This document shows, in pieces, positions 24,966 to 37,060 of a stretch of DNA of 64,000 nt. The translations under genes were made by a program, and so were the position numbers. A model generated the notes under the pieces. That model did no database searches. It saw only the letters and a program-made list of their open reading frames with translations, and was not told the DNA's origin. The number at the start of each line of letters is the position of its first letter. The first letter of the stretch is position 1. This DNA is from Pyxicephalus adspersus (Eukaryota > Chordata > Amphibia > Anura > Pyxicephalidae), in contig NC_092859.1 in the NCBI RefSeq assembly GCF_032062135.1, positions 112,001,278-112,065,277 on the forward strand, read 5' to 3'.

Positions 24966-27900
24966 GACCTTCATCTATTCACAATCCCTCAGATAGTATG
25001 CAACTGGTAGCAGTTTTTGCTTGCTACTATCCAGTAGTGGGCATCCTAAAAAATCATTCTCTATAGAACACTCAAACACAATTTGAAGAACCCAAAATAT
25101 CTTTGCATATCTCCTCAAGGTAACATTATCTGTGTTCATGAGATTCTCCACTTTTAGAAAAATACTTCAAGGAAAGTTACCACAAGTTTGGATTTTTGTT
25201 AGGAATTCTAGAATATTGATAGGAGATGTTATTATATGTGTGTATTGTTTTAATATTGAATTTGTCAAATCACATGCACTTGTGGATTAATGAAATTAAT
25301 GATTGATTAAATGATTGAACTTTATTGAAATTAAGAAGACTGATTAGACCTGAAGTTAGAGCTGATCAATGCCAGGAGTAGCAACAGGCTGTCACAAGGT
25401 CTAAATTATTTAAAATGCATGTAATTGTGTACATAGAATGTACTGCTTGTAAAAAAATGGACCACCAGCTACTCCCTTTTCTCTACAAAAACCATTAACA
25501 CTTGTCAGCTACAGATTAGGAGGCCCCATAGAAAAAGTTTGGTGGAGCCCTCCTGGTGACCACCCTCCTGTTTGTAACATAATGTCCAATTAAAAACAGG
25601 TAATGGGGCTTTGTCAGTACAGGCAGTACATTTCTGAGGACCAGAAGTGGACAGAAGTTGTCAGGGAAAGGAGGGCATCAATGCATTCATTTTCCAGCTA
25701 ACCACTAAGACCACTCATTCCTGCCACAGAAAACAAATACAGAAAGCGGAGTTACAGTAGCCAGTAAAGTAAAATACCATTTAAAAAGTTGTAGTAGAAA
25801 TAATAATGACTATCATAATATAGTCGTACATATGAAGAAGATGTGTGACAAGCAACAACAATAATGACATTTTCTGTACTTCTAAGTTAACACTTCTTGA
25901 TGGGAAATGTGACAGTCAGTTGAAGCAATCTCTGCAATCCCTAATAGTACCGTTCTGGATTTGTGTTATCTTCACTGATTTTATATGTTTACATTGACTA
26001 AACTTTTCCCCTAATGGAGCCCTCTTCCACCTCCAGATCCCTTAGCAGTTGTGTGGGTTGCTTGGCAATTGTTAGACCACTCCTTGGATATTTGAACAAA
26101 AACCTTTTTATTTTATGTCCCATCCTAGCTTTTTGCTCCTCCTAGGTTTTCTCCACCAGAGTTTATTTTAGGCACATTGTTGAAAATATCTTGGAAACAT
26201 AGCACAAACAGGAATTTTATATTCCTAGGTCATTCTGACCAGAAGATGGCAACCTTGGTATGGTTGGTCAGTTTTTCATATTCTGCACTATATTCCAAAG
26301 TTTTTCGTTTTTTAATATGGCATATGTCTATGTGTGTAATAGTATGCAGAGAACTGATATTCTTTCTTCTTTACTGGCCCTTATTTACTTCGCTATAGAA
26401 CAAAGTTGCATCAATCTGTGTGAATGTTTAGTCTCACAATCCTTGTGCTGATGGAATTCAGACGTTTCTACTTTTCCTGGGTTAAAAAACAGGGTGCATG
26501 CATTATGGGGATGTGCATACAATGTCCCTGCCATTGACCTACCTGATTATACTTAAAGTATTTAAAAGATATAATAATAATAATAGGTAGAGATCAAAAA
26601 AAACATACATCAAATAGTTTTTGGAACCTCAGAGGTCTTCTTCCTTGATCCACCTTCTCTCTTGTCTTTTAATGGAAACCCACCCTATCTAGAGTTGATT
26701 TCAGACAACAAGAGCACTCATTTTTACAATGTACATGCATGTGGAAGGTTTGTTGGACTCCACAGGATTATTTTAAAATGCAAAAAGGAATGAAAGCTAT
26801 TCAGAAAAGGTATTTTAGCTACAAAAAATAGGTATCAGGGTCTCCATAAGCTATGGTATCAGGTAAGGTTTAGAACTTAAGCTAAGGTATGGGGTTGGTT
26901 ATTAGTTGAGCTCCGAAAAATGGTTAGGTTGGAAGAATGGTTTATTAATATATATTGCATAACATTATGCTTAAAAATTACTAATTTTAACATCATACCT
27001 AATGTATGTATTGTATGAAAGACAAAAATTCTCTCTGGTACATATAGTTGTAGTAAACATTCATATGAAAATAACAGTCAGAACCAATACTCCCAGGTTA
27101 GTATGACCCACACCAAATGTTCAGGTTCAAAAGTGGCCTGGAAGAGTGAGAGCTTCATCTGCACCAAACTATTATTTTGAAAACCCTTTGGTGGGAGTGG
27201 GTTGGACTTTCTTCTTCAAGGACCAGTTCAGTGCAGAAGGTCATAACATAACATAACATGAGTTATATCTTAGCAAAAGCCTTCATGATTGTTGATTCTT
27301 AAACCATGGGGTTACAGCCTGTATGCCTGGGTGGTATGTTGGAAGTGGGGCAGAGGTAATATTTTATATTTATGAAATAGGTGGCAGTCATTCTGCAGAA
27401 TGAATAGCAATACATAGTTTAAAGTTCTATGCATTACAAAGGTTTTGCTATGTAAGTGAAAAAACAAATATACATCACTGTTCATTACTAATTCGCACTT
27501 CTTACATACTAAAATCTTCCCAAAAAGTCTTTATTGTGCTTGAGTTACTGAACTATCAACTCTTTCTCTAAATGAATTTGTTTAAGAATAACCTGATTTT
27601 TGCTGGAATATTTCTAGCCAAACTATTATTCCTTATACCCGCCATATCCCTATAAATGTGTTAGAATTCCAACCATAAAAAGTCCATCCTTTTTTGTATC
27701 CTTTATCTCTATAGAGATTACTGTGATTTGCAGCACAGGAATTTTAGTCCCTCCAAGGTCAAGCACATTGTATATGTTAATATATTCTAAAAAATTTCTA
27801 ACAAATGCAGATAGTGCAGATGTCTTGAATGCTATGGCAAGGATGAGGCCTAAAGCAGACCCTTTTTACCTGCAGTTTCCTTTAACTGAAGTTTCCTTCA

Positions 27901-28117
27901 GGTAAATGTCACATCAGTCATGTTATAGGTAATGTATTTCCAAAGTCATTCTCTTATAAAAATAGAATGCAGCTTTCATTAAAATACTACCTAACAAGAA
28001 GGCCAGTTGTGCTCCAGTGTTGGAACCCTTCCTCGAGCACTTTAAGTTGATGTTCTTCAAGATTATGACATTACCATGGTAAAACACTGTCAGATCAGCA
28101 AACCTGTTTGGAGAAAT
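24966..28117. other. Unannotated, AT-rich
   Basis: No supported gene. Minor simple repeats include CATAA units near 27242-27256 and ATAATAATAATAATA near 26570. Confidence 0.45.
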
Positions 28118-28119
28118 TA

Positions 28120-29063
28120 CACTCACCGACCACTTTACTAAGTACACCTTGCTAGTACCGAGTTGGACTACATTTTGCCTTTAGAACTTCTGTAATTCTG
28201 CATGGCCTAGATTTAATAGGACTCAGCAAACATCCCACATGAATTTTGGATTATATTGACATCATACCATTATACACTTTGTATTTGTGACTTGGTGTGT
28301 TATCCTGCTGAAAGTAGCCATCAGAAGATGAGAACACTGCCATTATAAAGTTTGGACGTGGTTGGCAACAATACTAAGGTAGGCTGCGGTATTCAAATGA
28401 TACTCATTTGGTACTCAGGGACCCACAGTGTGCCAAGAAAATCTCCTTCAGATCAATAGACCAACAGACCGAGACCTTTGATGCAAGGCAAGATAGATCC
28501 ATGTTTTCATTCAGTTCATGCCTAATCCTACCATCCAAATGTTGCAGCAGAAATTGAGACTTATCAGACCTGGCAATGTTTTTCCAATCTTCCCTTTTCC
28601 AATCTAGTTTTGGTAAGCCTCGGGTGCTTGTTCTTAGCTAACAGGAGTGGCATACAATGTGGTCTCCTGTTTTTGTAGTCTATACGCTTCAAAGTTTGGC
28701 ATTATTTTAGTTCAGAGATGTTCTTCTGTATACCTCAGTGGTAATGAGTGTTTTTTTGAGTTACTATTGCCTTTCTATTAGCTCCATCAACAAGACATTT
28801 TCATGGATAGTTTCCCTTTTTTGATGATTCTCTGTAAGATCCAGAGATGGGTGTGAATGAAAATGCCAGCAGATCAGTACTTTCTAAAAATACACCTTTC
28901 TTCCCTATTCAAATGTTCAGTTTGCCGTTTAGCCAGTCATCTTAACAATGTCTAAATATGTACATTTCTAAATGCATTAAATTGCTGCCAAATAATTGAC
29001 TGACTAGATATGTGCGTTAACAAGCAGTTGAACTGGTGTACCTAATAAAGTGACTGGAAAGGG
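28120..29063 (-). mobile_element. Decayed Tc1-like DNA transposon
   Basis: The left end CACTCACCGACCACTTTACT and the right end, in which AGTGACTGG follows GTGTACCTAATAA, form inverted repeats, with TA dinucleotides outside (28118-28119 and 29064-29065). TA targets are typical of Tc1/mariner. On the minus strand, broken frames read like a Tc1-type transposase: KATVTQ-like and IQKNISE-like segments of the N-terminal helix-turn-helix region, RRPHCMPLL, LLAKNK, and DYKNRR. Residual C-terminal sequence reads SKVYLVKWSVSV. Stops and deletions are abundant, and the element is shorter than full-length relatives. It is inactive. Confidence 0.85.
28150..28930 (-). pseudogene. Tc1-like transposase pseudogene
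   Basis: This is the coding remnant inside the Tc1-like element. The protein would have cut and joined DNA at TA sites using a DDE-type catalytic triad. Recognisable pieces on the minus strand include SGSYRESSKKG followed by CLVDGANRKAIVTQ near the N-terminal side, then YKNRRPHCMPLLLAKN. A segment corresponding to the DE-containing central domain follows (GDFLGTLWVPEYQ). At least six stops and several frameshifts break it, and no frame exceeds about 40 residues there. The 74-codon frame at 27923-28147 overlaps the left inverted end and is not the gene. Confidence 0.72.
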
Positions 29064-29065
29064 TA

Positions 29066-29571
29066 TATGCAGCTACTGCTGAAGTACAGTATGTAGAAAT
29101 GAAGTGGCTACAAAATTCTGCAAGAAATTATCATCACAGAGATTCAAAAAAAGGATAAAATGAGCATTTTTGTAAAAAAAAAAACTCTAACAATTATTAT
29201 ATTTAATCCTTTAGAAAACTAAATGTATTAAATAAATACAAACAACACTTCAGGGAAATTAAAAACTCCTTATAAGTAAACAAAATTAAATATGAAAAAC
29301 ATAATTGAATGAAATATATTGCCAGAGTAAGTACATAATGGTAAAATAATTTCATAACATCAAAATGTACAAGTCCCAAATAAAAATAGGAATATTATTT
29401 AAAAATAAATCATTTAATGTTATAAATAAGAGATGCATGATTAAATCAAATCCTCCAAATGCATACATAACCAAAGTGTTCATCTACCAGTAATAAATCA
29501 GAATTCCAGCACTATAGTATCACATATAAATACATATCTAAACAAAATTCAATCCATTCATTTTTCATATA
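29066..29571. other. Very AT-rich, unannotated
   Basis: A-rich DNA with no supported feature. Confidence 0.5.
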
Positions 29572-30077
29572 CAAGTAGTCCCCGGGTTAAGGACATCTGT
29601 CATAGGGATGCCTTCTAGATATGAACCGGGCTTCCCTGCTCCTTCCTGTGCAGGACAGAGGCTTGATGGGGGCGGGTTGGGGGGTTTGCATGACTTGCAG
29701 AAGAAATGTTTTGCTAAACACAGCTGAGGTTGTGAATGATCTTAAGGACTGAGCTCTTTCTGTAACATCTTGTAACTCTTTAATGACCAAGACAAAATCT
29801 GAAGTTGTTTCTTTTTACATATCAAAGCACAGCTTGCTCCAGAAGTTATAGAATGTCTAGGTTCCATAAAGATTTTTTTTTTTTTTGCTTTGTTTGTGAT
29901 TAACTCACAGTGAGGATTTTATACAGTAACTGACACCATGCTGCCTAATAATATGTTGAGACAAACATCTGTCCTAATTGCATTTAATATAATAATGTAC
30001 CTGTTCTGACTTACATACAAATTCAATTTAGGAACAAACCTACAGTCCTATCTCATATGTAACCAGGGAACTACCTG
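29572..30077 (-). mobile_element. CAGGTAGTCCCC-ended DNA element, copy 1
   Basis: Ends CAAGTAGTCCCCGGGTTA and AACTACCTG are inverted, with TA immediately outside each (29570-29571, 30078-30079), suggesting a TA target. Shared internal words, such as CTTCCCTGCT, GACAGAGGCTTGAT and CAGCTGAGGTTGTG, occur inverted in the copy at 35135-35634. Its 506-bp length and lack of a long frame indicate a non-autonomous element, tentatively Tc1/mariner-related from the TA flanks. The 67-codon minus frame at 29587-29790 is read through it and is not a gene. Confidence 0.78.
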
Positions 30078-30079
30078 TA

Positions 30080-30458
30080 CTGCATTCCCAGATGTACCAA
30101 TATGTTTTATAAAATACCTGATAGTATGATATAAATATATAACACAATGCTTTTTAAGCCTTGATCATAGCCATAACGCTGCTTTCTGCAACATATCTAT
30201 GTAACTGTAAAGCATCAGTAAGGAAACATTTTTTAAAAATGTATTCTAATAATTATTAGTCACAAACGTTTAGAAAATAAAACTAATATTTATCATTATA
30301 TAAAAAGTATTAGTTGATCACAACAGTTCATAAATTAATATATTACAAAATATATTATATTTTGTATCCAGAATTCAATTTCAATTAAAATCTACTTAGT
30401 ATTTCTCAGTTAGACAGTAGTGGTTTTTATATTGCATTTATATATATTTATATATTTT

Positions 30459-30493
<35 letters not shown>

Positions 30494-31062
30494 CAAAAGA
30501 GAATGTATTAGTAGATAAAGTGATGATGTGTAACATATATTTATGTATTGATTATAATAAAAAAATTTCGGTGAACACCTATGTAACAAAAGCTCCTATA
30601 TCAACACAATATTCAACATATCTTTCTATATTCATAAGTTTATTTAAATGAAACTCTACTCATTAATATTTTCTGATTTTTTTTATTTCTGGCAAAAGAT
30701 GATTTAATAATTTGTAAAAAAAATTACAACAGAACCAAGCCCATGTAATTTACTGGTAATGGTTCCTAAGAAATGTTAAAAGATACTCTGTTTGTTTGCA
30801 AAGCTTAGCTTTTCTAGCAGATGGTGTGTTTAGTGACCTATCCTCACTGAGGAAGCTTTTATAATCTAATCATCTTTGTATTTACTAAAAAGCACAGCTG
30901 TCAGTCACATACTCCATTTAGGGTTAAGTGTCATCATTATGAGTAAGAAATGGGATATGTAAACATAAACAAATTTAATTTTAAAAATATTTATCCATGA
31001 CATTTTAGATAAAAAAAAGCTGAGTAATTCTCATTCATCTATATAGTCATTCATCTATATCA
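30080..31062. other. AT-rich; TA microsatellite and possible regulatory patch
   Basis: Apart from the (TA)n tract listed separately, nothing is bounded. The less AT-rich patch 30775-30910 includes CAGATGGTG, AGCACAGCTGTCAG and TAATCTAATCATC words, and could be a conserved noncoding segment. This is weak. Confidence 0.3.
30462..30492. repeat. (TA)n microsatellite
   Basis: An uninterrupted TA dinucleotide run of about 31 bp. Confidence 0.95.
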
Positions 31063-31063
31063 T

Positions 31064-31600
31064 AGGTTCCCAACCTTTTTTGGGTCAGAGCCCACTTTTT
31101 CTAGGAGTGATTCGATAGTGCCCCCCTTGGGTGAACTATACTATACTATATATTGAAAAACAGAGGACAGATTTTTTAAATTATTTTATTATAAGATATC
31201 AAAAGAATTGGTGTATTACACAAAATATAATTTAAAAAGAAAAATTAAAAAAAATGTATATAGTATTATTAGTGAGATGAGCTTGGTGGCAAGTGTCCAG
31301 CTAGGTGTAAAAGGCACCCCGCCAGGCACTCAGTCCCTCCCACAGCAGCGTCTGCAGATTTGACTCCAGGCGGCAGTGAGTGATACTGAACGTCTCCCAC
31401 TAGGCAGGGTTCCATGGCATGAGGAAGGGGTATCAGCACTGCAACCTAACCGCCAGTCTGAACACAGCCTTAAAGTTTGCTAAGTGGGCAAATTTATATT
31501 TGAGGCACTATAGCGCACAGACAATTGGCAGTATCCTAATGCTCAATGTCATGGAAGTGGCCCCTGGGGGTCCTTAATATACAAACTCAATTTGGGGACC
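31064..31600. repeat. Possible hAT-type remnant
   Basis: The left phrase TAGGTTCCCAACC and the right-side phrase TTGGGGACCCTGG at 31592-31604 (minus: CCAGGGTCCCCAA) resemble inverted hAT ends of the CAGGGTTCCC type. No matching 8-bp duplication is evident, and about 150 bp of A-rich DNA lies inside. Boundaries are uncertain. Confidence 0.4.
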
Positions 31601-31611
31601 CTGGTCTTGAA

Positions 31612-31933
31612 ATAGCCATTCACCACAATTTTTACTTTATATAGAATGGTAGATAACCCTTTGGTTTTTTTTCTTTAATAAATGCCTTTTTTGAAAAAAC
31701 AAAAAGGCATAGCCCTCTTATTCTGTAATTACCCTAGCGGCGGTAAAGACTGAATGGGGCGCAGAGCCTCCTGAGATACGCATGTCACAAATTCCAGGAG
31801 GCTTGGGCTCTGAGAACAGGCATGCGCAGAAGGGACTTTCTGTCATTGAAAGAAGAAAGATGGAGATTGGCACTTTTTTTTTTTTTATAAATACAGCAGC
31901 ATACGTCACAGACCTGTGCAAATAAAGGTGTCT
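31612..31933 (-). mobile_element. TTAA-type MITE, family A copy 3
   Basis: On the minus strand this has the family A order of words: GTGCCAATCTCCATC, CCTTCTGCGCATGCCTG, CAGGAGGCTCTGCG and a T-rich tail near 31612-31660. A TTAA sits at the right side (31934-31937); the left TTAA is lost. Shorter and more decayed than copies 1 and 2. Confidence 0.6.
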
Positions 31934-31937
31934 TTAA

Positions 31938-32155
31938 TGAGAAAAGATCCCTAATTCTTTTTAGGATTTTATGTTTGAGACCCCATATTTGGCAACATGG
32001 GTTCAGGGGGCTGTAAGTTTACAACAATTGGTGTAGGAGATATGAAGGTTTGTACATTAGGGGTAATGACAGCATCATGGATACAGACAGCTCTCATGCT
32101 GCTGCAGCTACTGGTGTACGAGGGGTTGGATTATTTCACAGTACAAGGTGGGTGG
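31938..32155. other. Unannotated
   Basis: No bounded repeat or gene. A plus frame at 32050-32298 runs into the next MITE half and is not credible. Confidence 0.4.
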
Positions 32156-32223
32156 AGAATCACCCAGCTTCACTGATGAAAGTGTATCTTCTCCAGCCTT
32201 GGAGAGCTTTATTAAATCAGGCC
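32156..32223. mobile_element. Palindromic MITE, family C half copy
   Basis: Only the right arm is present: ATCACCCAGCTTCACTGATG, CTCCAGCCTTGGAGAGCTTT and a terminal AAATCAGGCCC. The left arm is missing, so this is a truncated copy. Confidence 0.7.
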
Positions 32224-32490
32224 CAATGTGTTTATTATAAAATGTGGGAGGCCAATAACAACCAATCTAAATGTATCTCGTATTGGTCCGATTATTGATT
32301 GGTCCGATTATTGATTGATAAATTATCAGTTCACTCCCTGCATTGCTATTAAATAAAAAAAAAGGCCAATAGTTTAAGATAACTAACATTAACCAACCTG
32401 TTTTGTGAACTGCTAGCTTAATCCAAAGAATAAAATAACCAGCAGATTTTTAGTAAAATAGATGTAAATATTGATGCCAATAATTATTAA

Positions 32491-33332
32491 CCACCTGGGA
32501 GTTTCACTGATGTCTAGCTTTCTGTACCAAAAGCGGTACACTTCTTTTTTAAATTGTAGACCTGTAACTTACAGAAATATGTCTGAACAATGATCTAGTA
32601 GATATCATGAATGTAAAAAAAGTTTGAAACACACAATCATGTAAAAAAAAATCATTTACTTTTAATAAAATTAAATAAAAAACACAAAAATCAGCTTAAA
32701 CAAGAATGCATAAATAAATCAAAAATACTGGAAATACTGAAAAAGCAATAACTCCGTATATTGTAAAGTACTATATTATTCTAAAACACCTCCCTAGTGT
32801 GGTAATTTTTAAAACTTTGATTGTGTATTTATTTGTGTTTGTTTTGTATTATTTTGTATTTGATTGGATACAGGAGTTTGTATCCAATCCAATACAAAAT
32901 TTGAATTTGAATTTCCAAGTTTACTTTGTGTTTTTTTTTTTTATTATTTTGTATTGGATTGGATACAGGAGTTTGTATTCAATCCAATACAAAATGTGTT
33001 TGAATGAGTTTGAATTTGAATTTCCCGCTGATGGGCACACACGCCAACGACGTCATCAGGGATCGCCGAAGGACACGTACACGCTACGCGAACGGAGAAG
33101 AAGAAGCAGGCGGAGAAGACAGGCACCCGACGCTGGAGAGGGAGATCAATGCTGGAGAGGGAGATCGACGCTGGAGGACGACGCTGGAGAACGACGCTGG
33201 AACAACAGAACACGGGATGATCATAGCGGGACCAGGTAAGTGATGATATTTAACCACTGAAAAAAGTTTGGGTTTAACGATTTCTGCAATTTTTTTTACC
33301 CCGAACCAAGGTCGGGTTTAACGGCCGGGTGG
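32491..33332. mobile_element. TTAA-flanked 842-bp non-autonomous transposon
   Basis: TTAA at 32487-32490 and 33333-33336 flanks inverted ends CCACCTGGG and CCGGGTGG. TTAA targets point to piggyBac or Kolobok. The interior has an A/T-rich half and a GC-rich half. In the middle, a block of about 95 bp is tandemly duplicated (about 32840-32925 and 32935-33030). Each unit carries a hairpin with GTATTGGATTGGATAC arms. A CGCTGGAGA minisatellite follows at 33126-33202. The frames at 32799-33239 and 33004-33243 are translations of these repeats. Confidence 0.72.
33126..33202. repeat. GACGCTGGAGA minisatellite
   Basis: Five or more imperfect units of GACGCTGGAGARC or GCTGGAGAGGGAGATC follow each other. 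Translated in frame they give the charged R/E-rich frames seen here. Confidence 0.75.
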
Positions 33333-33336
33333 TTAA

Positions 33337-34745
33337 ACAAACAACAGATAAGTTGTAGATCATTTTTTTTTTATTAGCACTAACTCTTGCCTTCTAAAAC
33401 TAATTTAGTTTTTGGTATCCAACCATAAATGACTATCATGTAGTGAAGAGTACAAGAGTATAATATAAAGACTGTATAACTATGTTTATGCATGCCTAAC
33501 ATATATATGTTTTTTTTATTTATATATATATATATATATATATCTCAAGCAGTGTAATTGGTCTGTAAAGTGCACTTCTGTGAATAAAAGTACACTTCTT
33601 TCTATGTTATGTACATGAGGAGAGAGGAAGGTACTCTATAAGGCAGAATTAAACTTCAAAAGTACATAAACTGTGACCAGACAGGTTCCTTACTTCTTGC
33701 TCCATTTTTAATGCTGCATCTTCACCTGGTCCTCTTTCAGGTTCAGGTATTCAGACATCATGATCGGTCAGGCCAAACTGGCAAAACTCTCATGCATGGC
33801 TGCTGGACCTTTTTGGCAGGACCATTATGTGAAAATAAGGGACACATGAAATTAAAAAAAAAAAGATGTAAATATCCTATGTAAGGACTAGTAAGCTGCT
33901 ATACATATATATATTTCACCATGAAATGTTACCATGACAGTGGTTTTCCTACTGGAGTTGTTTTACTAAAGATTTAGAAACAACATAGTGCTTAGTATTA
34001 CTAACTGATCTTAGTATGAAAGGTGAAGCTCTGTATACCTTAAAGGCCACATGTGCAGGAAGTGTAAAAGGAGCACTTTTTCTTAAACATTCTTGGATGG
34101 CAACAACAAACACAGCTTGAACAAATCCCTTTACAAAATGAACATTCTGTACTCTTTTAGTAAAGCAACCCCATTGTCACATTTCAGCATTTGGATTTTA
34201 TGAAAGTCTTGTACGTAATTGTGTGTAAAAATAGCATGTGATTCACTAAAAACATAACAGATTTAATTAAACCTTTACACCCACCTAGACTCCCTAAAAT
34301 TGTTTACCCTGATCCCATGGTTTTGAGATAATAAACCAATGGTCTTAGCTCAGTACCAGAGAAGGATATGACACATCTGTCACAGTTAAGCTTTTTTTGC
34401 TTACAACAGATCTATTCTGTTTTGATAAGTAGTTCACTATGTGACGAGCACTGCTGAGAAGACATTTAATTTTGCTTACCTCTAGGACGCATGGCTGGAC
34501 AAACAAACTTTGTTTCCATAGTGGAAAGGGTCTGTCCTATTTGAACACACATTTAAAATAATGACACATGTAGCTTCTCAACTAGGAGAATATATAGCCA
34601 CTGGCTGTGATCTTTTCATCTACAGCCTTAAAGCCCACCCAACACATTTCAAGTTTGAATAGAGTGGTCTGATTAGAGAAATATTATTTTGCTGGCATGT
34701 CCCTGGACTACTGCAATGAGATTTTTAATGTAAGCCAATGTCTAA
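33337..34745. other. Unannotated with a (TA)n tract
   Basis: No supported gene or bounded element. A (TA)n run of about 24 bp lies at 33520-33543. Confidence 0.45.
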
Positions 34746-34994
34746 GGATATGTACATATGTCAGGAGTTTGCCTGACGCCATTCGTGTATTCATCAGGAC
34801 AGATCCATGAACGACCAATAGGGAAGGACCACTGTACACATCAAGGAAGAAGAGCACAGCATGATGCCGCTTGTTCTCCCCTCTTCATAGAACAAAATGT
34901 GCGCTGTCTTTACAGCGCTTGTTCACTCATCTGTCACTTTTTGAGGTATGAATGATCATTTATAGTTATAAAAATTGCGCGTGTGTTTGTAGCC
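34746..34994. mobile_element. TWA-flanked element, family B copy 2
   Basis: Left end GGATATGTACATATG and right end GCGTGTGTTTGTAGCC; flanks TAA (34743-34745) and TTA (34995-34997). Internal words GATGCCGCTTGTTCTCCCC and CATAGAACA match the copy at 47973-48229. Non-autonomous. The overlapping 65- and 70-codon frames are not genes. Confidence 0.7.
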
Positions 34995-35134
34995 TTAGTC
35001 ATAACACCCAGTTCGCTACCAGCGACAAACTAAGAGTTAATATACATGGTAAAAGTATTTATAAAGATTTGGCAAAAAGGTGCAACACCAATCCAATGTT
35101 GATTGCCTACCACCAAAGGTTGTATAGTCATATA

Positions 35135-35634
35135 CAGGTAGTCCCTGGGTTACATACGAAATAGAGATTGTAGGTTTGTTCTTAAGTTGAATTTGTATGT
35201 AAATCAGAACTTGTACATTATTTTATTAAATGCAATTAGGACATATGTTTGTCTCAACATAATATTTGGGAGCATGGTGTCAGTTACTGTATAAAAAACG
35301 TTGGAATTTCTAAAAGGTAAGTAACCGAAAAATAATAATTATAGTTTCATTCTTATATATCATGTGAAGTTGGATCGCAAGATTTTATTACGAAAATTAA
35401 GTCGGCAATTCCTTACGATAGCTTATTAAAACATATGATCTGATTGGCTAACTCGAGGGCCCCTTAAGATCACCCACAACCTCAGCTGTGTTTAGCAAAA
35501 GAATTCTTCTGCAAGTCATGCAAATCGCCCCTCCCCCTATCAAGCCTTTGTCCTGCACAGGAGCAAGCAGGGAAGCCCTGTTTGTATCTAGAAGGCGTCC
35601 GTATGTCAGATGTCCTTAACCCGGGGACTACCTG
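35135..35634 (+). mobile_element. CAGGTAGTCCCC-ended DNA element, copy 2
   Basis: Ends CAGGTAGTCCCTGGGTTA and CCCGGGGACTACCTG are inverted, with TA outside both (35133-35134, 35635-35636). It is oriented opposite to copy 1 at 29572-30077 and has the same length to within a few bases. Shared inverted words include CAGTTACTGTATA and AGCTGTGTTTAGCAAA. No transposase frame. Confidence 0.8.
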
Positions 35635-35640
35635 TAGACT

Positions 35641-35800
35641 GTGATATCATATTTTTATTATTATTAATAATAAAAATAATATTAAGCTGTATTTTTCATA
35701 GCGTTACCAATATTAAATAGGGGTTGAAAACCACAAACAGATACAAACAATGACACAGAAGGAGAGAACCCTGCCCAAAAGAGCTTACGATCTATCACCT
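35641..35800 (-). repeat. SINE/LINE 3'-tail repeat
   Basis: On the minus strand it reads GATCGTAAGCTCTTTTGGGC, then AGGGTTCTCTCCTTCTGTGT and CAACCCCTATTTAATAT, ending in ATTATTTTTATTATTAATAA. This is the fuller version of the tail repeats at 21681 and 24851, in the opposite orientation and decayed at the GCGCTATATAAAT word. Confidence 0.7.
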
Positions 35801-36319
35801 ATTTATCTTAGGTAAGAGAATTATCCCAAGCACAGGAAAAGTTCACATTGGTCATTGAACATCTATATTTCCTAAATAGTTATATACAGGATAATAGATA
35901 TATAGTTAAATATCTATTAAGTATATTTATATTGGCACATATAGATTTAATTATTCAAACCCACTTTGTAGATTTGAAAATCTGGTAATAAATCCAATCT
36001 AATTAAATCATACATAACAATGTCATGTTCTCCTGATTTTACTAGGACATTCCAGCAGTATACAGCTTAGGCCATAAGTAGAACACAATTGTTCAATAAA
36101 TATTAAAACACACACAAAAAAATCTAATGCTAAGACAAAATGAATCAATGTTATAAATCACTGATAAAATGAGACTTTTTAAAGTATAATTTTCCAACTG
36201 TGCTATGTCTGCATGAATAAATTTGAGTCTTTTGTTTTAGTTATCAAATCAAATAAACAAACGTGTCCATATTATATCCACTCCAAAGTGAAAGAATTCA
36301 CCAAGTGTTCCACCTTCCT
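35801..36319. other. AT-rich, unannotated
   Basis: No supported feature. Confidence 0.5.
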
Positions 36320-36600
36320 GGGAAGAGGTAATCTTCTAGGACTAGGAGCAAAGTAAAAAAGATATATCAAACAAGACTAAATTGGTTGTAAGGACCACAC
36401 ACTGACCCAAGGAGGTACAAGACAAGAACTGGGATAGATAGATATTTTTATACCTTGCCACTGTGGCTCCAAAGCAATATTTCATGTTTACCAATGACAG
36501 GTTGATGCCACCCTCCTCTTTCATGTTAAATAAGATTTTTTTTCACCTGCCTAAAATAAATGTATATTTTCTTTTTGCGGGAGATTCTGGCAGACTCAGC
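36320..36600 (-). pseudogene. L1-like LINE ORF2 C-terminal remnant
   Basis: The minus-strand frame 36342-36524 begins MKEEGGINLSLVNMKYCFGA. This resembles the region just after the reverse transcriptase of L1/Tx1-type ORF2 proteins, where a K-x-GG-[IL]-x-LP-x-x-x-x-YY motif precedes a short helix. Here LP is LS and YY is YC. The ORF2 product reverse-transcribes its own RNA; this scrap has neither the endonuclease nor the polymerase catalytic site. It ends after 60 residues and has no detectable upstream frame. The match is short, so the assignment is tentative. Confidence 0.4.
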
Positions 36601-37003
36601 AATGATCCTAACACCTCTTATCAGGGGCAATGGAATACCAAGCATAGTGTAAATTCAACACAAACTATAGCTTGTACCAGGAGCCAGACCAAAAGGTTAC
36701 ATTCCTTTCATTTGTGAAATACTCTTCTTTGAAAATATCTTGTTCTTATCCAAAAAATGTTAAGAAATTCTAAAATAATGAACAGTATGCTGCATTTGTT
36801 ATTGGGCACTTACAATACATAAATGACAAATATTTGCATGGTTCTTATAGGCTTATCATAATAAATCTGCTTTACCTAGTCCCTGAATTGTTAAATGTTA
36901 TGTTCTAGTCTCAGAAATAGTAAAGTCTGAGATTGCAAAAAATAATTAGAGACCAGATGACCATAAGTACAAGATGTACGAGTCTGAGTTATATATTTTT
37001 ATT

Positions 37004-37060
<57 letters not shown>
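37004..37060. repeat. (GATA)n microsatellite
   Basis: About 14 uninterrupted TAGA/GATA units. Confidence 0.97.

Noticed and set aside
32799..33239. 146-codon frame with an Arg/Glu-rich end
   Set aside because: It is the in-frame reading of a duplicated palindrome and a GACGCTGGAGA minisatellite inside a TTAA-flanked transposon.
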